Shown here one piece after another: positions 1 through 5,711 of a DNA stretch of 9,080 nucleotides. The notes under the pieces are model-generated. The model made no database searches. It was not told the DNA's origin and was given only the letters and a program-made list of their open reading frames with translations. This DNA is from Fidelibacterota bacterium. Lineage in GTDB: Bacteria > Fidelibacterota > Marinisomatia > Marinisomatales > UBA1611. The stretch spans positions 1-9,080 of the forward strand of contig DQOT01000060.1 in assembly GCA_015658495.1 (NCBI GenBank). The letters run 5' to 3'. A program made the position numbers and the translations under genes. Numbering within the stretch: the stretch's first letter is position 1; every line of letters starts with the position of its first letter.

Positions 1-1812
1 ATCCTTCACCACCACTTCTGCCCGGCCTTCCGGTGTCATGGGACCCAAACCTTGTTTCATCATTCCGAAACAGAAATTGCAGCCCGTGACCACAGTATCT
101 GCACCGGATTCAATCACTTGTTCAGCCCGTACCAAGTGCGTCCGACCCTTGGTTTCTTTTTTCCACCATAAGACACCACCGGCACCGCAGCACAATGTGT
201 TGCGTCCGCTTTCGTCCATTTCCTGGAAATTTGAAGAGGCGGCTTGAATTGCAGTTCTGGGTTCATCAACAATGTCCAACATACGCGACAAATTACAGGG
301 ATCATGATAAGTTACTTTTCCACTTTCACCCATTTGGACCTTGATCTTCTCCTCCTCGATCAATCGTCCAATCACCTGTGTATGGTGTTCAACTGTGTAA
401 TTGATGGCATCATACTTGCGGTATTCCTTCCCGAGATTGACGGCACAATGGGGGCAAAGCGTTACAACTTTTTTCGTGTCTGATAGCTGTTCCATATTAT
501 GCTCCCGCAGCATGGTATAGGTTAATTTATCACCCAAGCGATTGGCAGGATCACCGGAACAGTGCTCTTCGGCAAGAACACCGTAGCTTACTCCGGCTAC
601 ATCCAGGATCTTGGTAAAATTTTCGACTGATTTATTGAAATTTGGATCTAATCCATGGCGTGCAAAACACCCCAACCATAGGACATATTCCTTGTCGGGT
701 GTAAAAGACGGAAATGAATCGGCAAAAGGACTAGAAGAAGCGCCTTCCGTATTCCCCGTTTCCTGGAGGTTGGAAAATAATTTCTGGTATTCCTGTGGAA
801 CGCGACCTTCAACCAAGACTTCCAACCGTCGGATCTCATCTGACTTTTCAACTTGATTTCCTACGGGACAAACCTCAGTACAAGCCTGACATGTGGTACA
901 TTCCCAACCAGCTTCCACATTAATCTGATCCAAAATAGCTACATCTTTTCCTGTCAACAAAGGTTCGCGCAAATCCATGATAAAGTGGTACTTGGGATCC
1001 AAGATGCCCCCACCGCGGTTTGCCGGACACACATCCGTACAGCGGCCGCATTCCACACAGGAAAAAATATCCAATACCTGGTTCTTCGTCAGTTTAGTTA
1101 AATCGGTGAGCATGGTATCCAGGTCATCTTCATCCCCTTCAAGATCAATATGAACAGGTGTATGGTCCGGTTGATCAAATGGTTTGAAAAAAATATTGAA
1201 TGGAGCCAATACCAAATGAAGGTGCTTGCTGCGAGGAATCAGGAACAGGAAAGCAAGAATCAAAACACTGTGTATCCACCAATTGGCTTTCCACACGAGT
1301 GGTGAAATGTCTGTCTCACCATAAATATAAGTCGCCATCAATACGACGATAAATACAGCCACCAGTCCGGATGTAAGAGAAATTTTCCCCAGGACTTTGG
1401 GTCGAATAATGAATCTGCGATAGGTGAGGGAAAGTATGCCAAAGATGACAAGGATCGCAAAAGGAATCACAATATAGGAATAAATATGATGTGCGGATTC
1501 AGACAGGAATGGTTGGTAGAAACCAGTGGCAAAATGGTCGATAGTCACCAGTCCAAAGACTAGAAATCCCCAAAAGACCAATGCATGCATTAACCCGGGA
1601 AAAGGACGCTCCCGGATTACTTTTTCATGGAGCAGGACTTCCCGGAAAACCCGAAACAATCGCTCTCCAAACCGATCGAAAGGAAATGAGCCTAACCCCT
1701 TTTGTACTATGGCAACTCGCCTTAAAACCTCGTAACCAAAAGAGCCCAGTGCGGCCAGGGTTAATCCGGCTAGAATTATTTTTTCAAGTGGAGAAAAGAC
1801 AATATCGTGCAT
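1..1812 (-). CDS. Membrane-bound heme/Fe-S oxidoreductase, EtfAB:quinone oxidoreductase (EMO) type; 3' end outside window
   Basis: 604 residues are visible, open to the left edge, so the C-terminus is missing. Residues about 10-200 hold about five hydrophobic helices (roughly 11-30, 74-95, 109-130, 146-166, 178-194), resembling the NarI/cytochrome-b gamma domain; H76, H93, H108/H109, H181 and H197/H199 are candidate heme ligands. Two ferredoxin-type motifs follow: C252-C255-C258-C262P and C305-C308-C311-C315P. Next come two CCG (HdrB/DUF224) halves. The second is canonical: C506, C541-C542-G, C578-x-x-C581. The first is degenerate: C382, H417-C418, C453-x-x-C456. This order matches the EtfAB:menaquinone oxidoreductase (EMO) family, which passes electrons from reduced EtfAB to membrane quinone. 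Its place 12 bp downstream of etfA on the same strand supports that role. The ATG at 1812 is preceded by a modest AGGT five bases away. An HdrD/GlpC-like role is the alternative, less likely beside etfAB. Confidence 0.9.
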   Translation of the reverse strand, partial: MHDIVFSPLEKIILAGLTLAALGSFGYEVLRRVAIVQKGLGSFPFDRFGERLFRVFREVLLHEKVIRERPFPGLMHALVFWGFLVFGLVTIDHFATGFYQPFLSESAHHIYSYIVIPFAILVIFGILSLTYRRFIIRPKVLGKISLTSGLVAVFIVVLMATYIYGETDISPLVWKANWWIHSVLILAFLFLIPRSKHLHLVLAPFNIFFKPFDQPDHTPVHIDLEGDEDDLDTMLTDLTKLTKNQVLDIFSCVECGRCTDVCPANRGGGILDPKYHFIMDLREPLLTGKDVAILDQINVEAGWECTTCQACTEVCPVGNQVEKSDEIRRLEVLVEGRVPQEYQKLFSNLQETGNTEGASSSPFADSFPSFTPDKEYVLWLGCFARHGLDPNFNKSVENFTKILDVAGVSYGVLAEEHCSGDPANRLGDKLTYTMLREHNMEQLSDTKKVVTLCPHCAVNLGKEYRKYDAINYTVEHHTQVIGRLIEEEKIKVQMGESGKVTYHDPCNLSRMLDIVDEPRTAIQAASSNFQEMDESGRNTLCCGAGGVLWWKKETKGRTHLVRAEQVIESGADTVVTGCNFCFGMMKQGLGPMTPEGRAEVVVKD

Positions 1813-1824
1813 TCGACCTGTTGA

Positions 1825-2763
1825 TCAGCTTTGAAGCGCTGCAATGAGTTTGGGTACGATTTCCAACACATCTCCCACCACAGCGTAATCTGCAATTTCA
1901 AAGATCGGTGCTTGGGGATCTTTATTAATGGCCAGAATATTTTTTGACCCTTTCATGCCAACCACATGCTGGATGGCTCCGGAAATTCCCAGTGAAAAAT
2001 AGAGTTTTGGTGAAACAGTTTGCCCAGAACTTCCAATCTGGCGAAACGGTTCCACCCAACCGGAATCCACCACAGGCCGACTGGCGGATACCTCTGCGCC
2101 CAGCACTTTTGCAAGGTCAAAAGCCATTTGAATATTTTCTTCTTTTTCGATTCCGCGCCCAATAGATACGAGCAGTTCGGCAGATTCAAGGTCTACACTG
2201 CCTGCGGCTTCCTGGAAGGGTTCTTCCGATTCAGCCCGAACCATGGATGAATCCAAATTCACATCAAAAGAACGGGAGGAGCAGGAACCGGAAGCCATGG
2301 CTTCTTCGCTGAACATTGCAGACTGAAAACTCAAGATCACTTGATCTGCTGAGGTTGTCACTGACGCATTCAATTTCGCATTCAAGACTTGTTTCACAAA
2401 CCCATCTTCCAAAGAAATAATATCCGGAATAAACGGAATATCCAGTTTAGCACTGACACGGGGTATGAAATCCCGCGTTTGATAAGAGTGACCAATCACA
2501 ACGGTTTTGGGTGATTCAGATTCAATCACCTGTTTCACTACTTCCGAATACCCATCCGCGTTATAAGATGATACAAGGTCATGATTTACCGTTATCACTT
2601 CAGTTAAATCAACACCTGATAATTCTCCAGCCAAGGCACCTGCATTAGATCCTATAGCTAAAGCAGAAACAGAGCCACCCATTTTTTGAGCTCCTGCAAT
2701 GGCCTCTTTGCTCATGCGGTGGAGCGAACCGCGATTGTCTTCCAATACAACTAATATATCCAT
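1825..2763 (-). CDS. etfA: Electron transfer flavoprotein alpha subunit
   Basis: 312 residues, the usual length for EtfA. It is the FAD-carrying subunit of the soluble EtfAB heterodimer, which takes electrons from acyl-CoA dehydrogenases and related flavoenzymes and hands them to a quinone reductase. The N-terminal half (about 1-185) is the alpha/beta ETF domain starting with MDILVVLED. The C-terminal half is the FAD domain: S200-I-G-R-G, S228-R229-P, the stretch G244-SSGQTVSP, and the family signature around 254-289 ([19 protein letters not shown], then [11 protein letters not shown]). R229, Q248, T249, H266 and D282 fall at positions expected to contact FAD. The start codon lies three bases after the etfB stop (TAG-ATC-ATG), and its ribosome binding site (AAAGG) lies inside the end of etfB, which suggests translational coupling. 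Twelve bases separate its stop from the EMO-type gene. Confidence 0.96.
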   Translation of the reverse strand: MDILVVLEDNRGSLHRMSKEAIAGAQKMGGSVSALAIGSNAGALAGELSGVDLTEVITVNHDLVSSYNADGYSEVVKQVIESESPKTVVIGHSYQTRDFIPRVSAKLDIPFIPDIISLEDGFVKQVLNAKLNASVTTSADQVILSFQSAMFSEEAMASGSCSSRSFDVNLDSSMVRAESEEPFQEAAGSVDLESAELLVSIGRGIEKEENIQMAFDLAKVLGAEVSASRPVVDSGWVEPFRQIGSSGQTVSPKLYFSLGISGAIQHVVGMKGSKNILAINKDPQAPIFEIADYAVVGDVLEIVPKLIAALQS

Positions 2764-2766
2764 GAT

Positions 2767-3537
2767 CTACAAAACCTTTATTTCTGATTTTAATATTTCA
2801 ACAATTCTGGCAACGGCAGAATCCGCATCACCTTCAATCACTTCAGTCTGTTTGGATGTTTGGGGAACAAATATCTTTTCAATAGACTGTGATTTCACTA
2901 TGGACTGGTATTCAGATGCCGGGACAACTTTGATCTCTTTTTTCTTGGCACCCATGATTCCCCTTAAAGAAGGATAACGAGGGGTGTTCAAGCCGGATTG
3001 AATACTGATGGATGCGGGCATAGGCAATTTCACCCATTGGAACCATCCCGATTCCAATTCCCGTTTCACACGGATGGAGCCATTCTGTACATCGGTTTCC
3101 ATGGCGAGAGTTCCCGTGGACATTCCTAACATTTCGCCGATCAAAACACCTGTCTGCCCCATCCCGGTATCATCAGATTGGAGTCCAGTGAGAACCAAAT
3201 CAAAATTTTCATTCTTTAGAACGGAAGAAAAACTTTTTGCAATAGATAGGGGATCGGTTTCGATGGGTCCATCTTCTTCAAGATAAATACCCCAATCAGC
3301 GCCTTTGGCAAGCCCTTCACGAATCACTTTTTGAACACGGGCTGGTCCCATGCTTACAATCACAACTTCACCATCGCCCCTTCTCTCTTTGATCAATAGG
3401 GCTTCTTCAAGGGCAAAGTTGTCCGGTGGATTCATAACAAAGGACACCTGTCCCTCATCGATCCAATTGTGATTCCCAGAAATCGGTAAAGCAGATTCAG
3501 AGCCGGGGATTTGTTTAACTAATACAGCAATCTTCAT
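2767..3537 (-). CDS. etfB: Electron transfer flavoprotein beta subunit
   Basis: 256 residues, matching the 250-265 typical of EtfB. It forms the EtfAB heterodimer and docks to partner dehydrogenases. It starts MKIAVLVKQIP, has the N-M-N-P family pattern near 34-40 (VMNPPDNFALEEAL), and carries the EtfB signature at about 184-201 (NTPRYPSLRGIMGAKKK), the recognition-loop region. The nucleotide loop is QSDDTGMGQTG (120-130). Its Q-T-G resembles the AMP-binding loop of ordinary EtfB rather than the DGDTAQVGP loop of electron-bifurcating EtfB, so a non-bifurcating role is inferred. The reading frame stays open to an upstream ATG at 3681, but that would add 48 residues with no family counterpart. 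The ATG at 3537 has AGGA six bases upstream (3544-3547) and gives the conserved N-terminus. It is the first gene of the etfB-etfA-EMO operon. Confidence 0.96.
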   Translation of the reverse strand: MKIAVLVKQIPGSESALPISGNHNWIDEGQVSFVMNPPDNFALEEALLIKERRGDGEVVIVSMGPARVQKVIREGLAKGADWGIYLEEDGPIETDPLSIAKSFSSVLKNENFDLVLTGLQSDDTGMGQTGVLIGEMLGMSTGTLAMETDVQNGSIRVKRELESGWFQWVKLPMPASISIQSGLNTPRYPSLRGIMGAKKKEIKVVPASEYQSIVKSQSIEKIFVPQTSKQTEVIEGDADSAVARIVEILKSEIKVL

Positions 3538-3587
3538 AAAAATTCCTATAGGGATTAAGTAAAATAACCGGGTTAATTTAAGCCGTG

Positions 3588-3617
3588 AATATAATTGGAA
3601 GACAGGGGAGCCACCAA
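3588..3617 (-). promoter_or_regulatory. Putative promoter of the etfB-etfA-EMO operon
   Basis: On the minus strand, TTGGTG (3617-3612) and TATATT (3593-3588) are separated by 18 bases, an acceptable sigma-70-like arrangement. It would give a leader of about 40 nt before the etfB ATG. It is assigned by eye only. Its -10 overlaps a TATAAT on the opposite strand. Confidence 0.3.
3590..3595 (+). promoter_or_regulatory. Possible -10 element (TATAAT) for the small ORF at 3623
   Basis: A perfect TATAAT sits 27 bases before the ATG at 3623 and just upstream of a GGGGAG purine run (3605-3610). No convincing -35 box lies 16-18 bases upstream, so this could be chance in AT-rich DNA. The motif overlaps the putative minus-strand -10 of the etf operon. 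Confidence 0.22.
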
Positions 3618-3622
3618 CCATC

Positions 3623-3748
3623 ATGAGAGATTTTTGGGTACGGATTGTATTAGAAATTATATTCTTTTTAGGCAGTATCATTTTTTTGTTTTCACTCTGG
3701 ATCTTGTGGGGAAGACAGAGTTATAAAAATTCCAAAAAGGGAAAATAG
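3623..3748 (+). CDS. Candidate small single-pass membrane protein (41 aa)
   Basis: ATG to TAG encodes 41 residues. Residues about 7-30 form one strongly hydrophobic segment rich in Ile, Leu, Phe and Trp. It is followed by a basic, hydrophilic tail (GRQSYKNSKKGK). The N-terminus MRDFWVR is short, with two arginines. This helix plus lysine-rich tail is the usual form of small membrane proteins such as respiratory-complex accessory subunits, but no family is recognised. A GGGGAG run lies about 12 bases upstream of the ATG, further than ideal, with a TATAAT further up. The ORF fills much of the divergent region between etfB and the secreted-protein gene, and its first half runs antisense to the non-genuine 5' extension of etfB. 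It may be real or an AT-rich chance ORF; conservation would decide. Confidence 0.4.
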   Translation: MRDFWVRIVLEIIFFLGSIIFLFSLWILWGRQSYKNSKKGK

Positions 3749-3766
3749 TCATTTTGCAAAAAGTCT

Positions 3767-3797
3767 TTGAATTTTCCCAATGGTTGTTATAGCTTTC
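3767..3797 (+). promoter_or_regulatory. Putative promoter of the secreted-protein gene
   Basis: TTG at 3767-3769 is followed, after 20 bases, by TAGCTTTC (3790-3797). This is close to the Bacteroidota -33/-7 pattern (TTG, 17-23 bases, TAnnTTTG) with one mismatch. Read as sigma-70, the pair would be TTGAAT (3767-3772) and TATAGC (3788-3793) with a short 15-base spacer. Either reading places the start of transcription near 3800, about 65 nt before the ATG at 3866. By eye only. Confidence 0.3.
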
Positions 3798-3802
3798 CCG
3801 TC

Positions 3803-3821
3803 CTATCTTTAGCAAAGATAG
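3803..3821 (+). promoter_or_regulatory. Perfect inverted repeat in the leader of the secreted-protein gene
   Basis: CTATCTTT (3803-3810) and AAAGATAG (3814-3821) are exact reverse complements around a 3-base AGC spacer. The repeat lies just downstream of the putative promoter and 30 bases before the Shine-Dalgarno sequence. It could be an operator for a dimeric regulator, or a 5' hairpin that affects mRNA stability or translation. No T-run follows, so it is not an intrinsic terminator. The symmetry is seen directly; the role is inference. Confidence 0.45.
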
Positions 3822-3851
3822 TACATCAATCTCACTAAACCTCAATCACAT

Positions 3852-3860
3852 AAAGGAGGA
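3852..3860 (+). promoter_or_regulatory. Strong Shine-Dalgarno sequence for the secreted-protein gene
   Basis: AAAGGAGGA ends five bases before the ATG at 3866. It is a near-complete match to the anti-Shine-Dalgarno sequence at ideal spacing, and it fixes the start. It stands out because the next gene (5712) has no recognisable Shine-Dalgarno sequence, which suggests this protein is made at a much higher rate. Confidence 0.8.
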
Positions 3861-3865
3861 GCAAT

Positions 3866-5638
3866 ATGAATAAAATGCTCAAAGTTTTTCTTCCATTCAC
3901 CCTTTTTACGGGATTATTGTTTTCCCAAAGTATTGAAGCAAACTGGCAATTGAATGCTGCTATTGTAGAATACACCTATGTTGTTCGCGATTCTGCAAGC
4001 GCTGAAGATGCAACTGCCGTTTACGAAGTTTCCGGTTCCTGGCCAAGTTCTGCTGCTGCTGCTGCCGGATATGGATATACACGTGCCTTAGTAGAATACG
4101 ACGTCGGTGATACAATCACAACCGTCTTAGTTCCACTCGTTAATGAAACATTATTGGCAATGTTTGGCGTAGCAATGAATGTTAATCTGAATGATGATAA
4201 TACTTTCACAATCAATGATGGTAGTACCTATCCAACCACAGAAACACTAAATTGTTCAACTTATGCCACTGTTCCTGCTGTTGCAGAAAATGGGACTTGG
4301 ATAGGCACACCTGGATTTGATCACCCAGATGATGCAAATGCACATTCTATGGGTTGGGGAATATCTTTATCCAGTGTTTTTGCACAATTTAACGCTCCAG
4401 ATCTCGTTGGTGGAACATATGGTGTTGATTATGGTGTCGGTACAGACATGGAAAACTGGGGAATGGTTACAATTGATTACACAGATGCAGATCATGGAAC
4501 ACCTACCGATCTTGAAATTTACTGGGAAGCACACGATGGCGTTGCCAGTGGACTTGGCGTCGATGATGCTAATGAACTCAATGGGGTGACAGGTATCCCT
4601 GTTGCACCTGCTGATACAGTAACAATTGACAATATGGAGATGTACTTATACTACTATGCAAATGAACTATGGGAATCATTAGGTTGGACAGGTGACAGCG
4701 CAGGGTTTTCATTCCCAATGCTGGGTGGCGGTGGCCATCCCATTGATCCTGATGACCCGGATACCTATGAAATTAATCCAATAACAGGTGATACAACCCC
4801 TGCTGGTATAGTTGCTGCAAACTGGGGCTACATATTTGACCCCATGGGTGGCGACGGTGCACTTTTCAGTGGAGATGAACCCTTAGCGCCTACAGGTTAT
4901 TTCTTTACCGCCAATTTCCTGGAAGCAGCATCAACTTTCTCTGCAGTGATGGGTGCTCATCTGGCTCTTGATCCTACTAATCTTATGGGTGCCTTGGCTG
5001 CTGCGGCAGATTCCGTTGCATTTATTTACGTTGACGCTGCAACATCAGCTGCGATTGGTGCATCAGTTGCTAGTTCTTTGTTTGCAGATTACGTTGCGTG
5101 CCTGGGTACAGGCGCATCTCCAGAAGTTTGTGCTGCCGTATTTGCAGCCGGTCCAACAATGGCATTGATTGGTGTTCAGCAAGCATGTGATTATGATTGT
5201 GGTGTAGATGATTCCGGTTGGGATTATGATGCTGATGATGAAACAGGTAGAATGGTATTTGAAATAGATAACAATTGTATTCCAGACAATACCACGCAAC
5301 GCGTAAGAACTTTCTGGGCAAATACTCAATTAGAAGTGGATGAAGAAGCACCCTTGGCTCAGAAATTTGAAGTCTATGGAAACTATCCAAATCCATTCAA
5401 CCCTTCAACACAAATCAAATTCGCAACAGAGAAATCATCTGATGTGACCATTACGATTTATTCCATTTTGGGTCAAGAGGTTACCGTCCTTCAAAATGGA
5501 ATTCTCAATGCTGGTACCTATAATATTTCCTGGTTTGGTACAGACCATTACGGAAATAAAGTACCCAGCGGAGTGTACTTTTATGAAGTCCGTTCCGATA
5601 ATCGGATTCAAAAAGGAAAAATGTTGTTGTTGAAGTAA
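3866..5638 (+). CDS. Exported protein of unknown function with C-terminal type IX-like sorting (FlgD-Ig-like) domain
   Basis: 590 residues. An N-terminal signal peptide is clear: basic MNKMLK, hydrophobic core to about residue 19, and likely cleavage near 20-25 (FSQSIEA). The last 90 residues (about 500-590) form the sorting/FlgD-like domain of FCB secreted proteins: GNYPNPFNPSTQIKF (505-519), IYSILGQEV (531-539), SGVYFYEV (568-575) and the terminal KMLLLK. In relatives this tail directs export through the type IX system and surface attachment or release. The body (26-495) matches no family I can name. It is Asp/Gly/Ala-rich, with an N-terminal beta-looking part (27-125), a hydrophobic Ala-rich stretch (about 355-440), and six cysteines (130, 412, 422, 441, 445, 471), five of them within 412-471. 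That clustering suggests disulfides or a metal site. The start is fixed by a strong Shine-Dalgarno sequence. The same-strand TonB-dependent receptor follows 73 bp later, so a joint surface role is possible but unproven. Confidence 0.85.
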   Translation: MNKMLKVFLPFTLFTGLLFSQSIEANWQLNAAIVEYTYVVRDSASAEDATAVYEVSGSWPSSAAAAAGYGYTRALVEYDVGDTITTVLVPLVNETLLAMFGVAMNVNLNDDNTFTINDGSTYPTTETLNCSTYATVPAVAENGTWIGTPGFDHPDDANAHSMGWGISLSSVFAQFNAPDLVGGTYGVDYGVGTDMENWGMVTIDYTDADHGTPTDLEIYWEAHDGVASGLGVDDANELNGVTGIPVAPADTVTIDNMEMYLYYYANELWESLGWTGDSAGFSFPMLGGGGHPIDPDDPDTYEINPITGDTTPAGIVAANWGYIFDPMGGDGALFSGDEPLAPTGYFFTANFLEAASTFSAVMGAHLALDPTNLMGALAAAADSVAFIYVDAATSAAIGASVASSLFADYVACLGTGASPEVCAAVFAAGPTMALIGVQQACDYDCGVDDSGWDYDADDETGRMVFEIDNNCIPDNTTQRVRTFWANTQLEVDEEAPLAQKFEVYGNYPNPFNPSTQIKFATEKSSDVTITIYSILGQEVTVLQNGILNAGTYNISWFGTDHYGNKVPSGVYFYEVRSDNRIQKGKMLLLK

Positions 5639-5665
5639 AATCAATCGCACATATATTTAAAAATA

Positions 5666-5691
5666 AACAGCCCCGTTTTTACGGGGCTGTT
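5666..5691 (+). terminator. Strong intergenic hairpin after the secreted-protein gene (terminator or mRNA-stabilising stem)
   Basis: AACAGCCCCGT (5666-5676) and ACGGGGCTGTT (5681-5691) pair as an 11-bp GC-rich stem with a TTTT loop. It begins 28 bases after the stop at 5638 and ends 20 bases before the ATG at 5712. On the plus strand only two T residues close the stem and CAGCATATAG follows, so there is no real U-run. On the minus strand the stem is followed by TTTATTTTTAAA, a better terminator tail. It is either a weak or rho-assisted terminator, or a stem that protects the upstream transcript from 3' decay. Confidence 0.75.
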
Positions 5692-5711
5692 CAGCATATA
5701 GCATAAACATC

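Noticed and set aside
114..305. Short ORFs on both strands within 1-1800
   Set aside because: All overlap the continuous EMO-type frame, whose cysteine motifs and helices are unambiguous; these are out-of-frame shadows.
3538..3681. 48-residue N-terminal extension of EtfB from an upstream ATG at 3681
   Set aside because: The extension has no EtfB counterpart. The ATG at 3537 has a well-placed AGGA and gives the conserved MKIAVLVKQIP start.
3803..3821. The inverted repeat as an intrinsic terminator for the small ORF
   Set aside because: The stem is AT-rich and no T-run follows on either side in the right place; a leader hairpin or operator is a better reading.
5070..5396. Minus-strand ORF rich in His and Asn, opposite the secreted-protein gene
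   Set aside because: Its His/Asn runs are the reverse complement of the GAT/GAA-rich coding strand. It has no ribosome binding site and lies wholly inside a clear gene.
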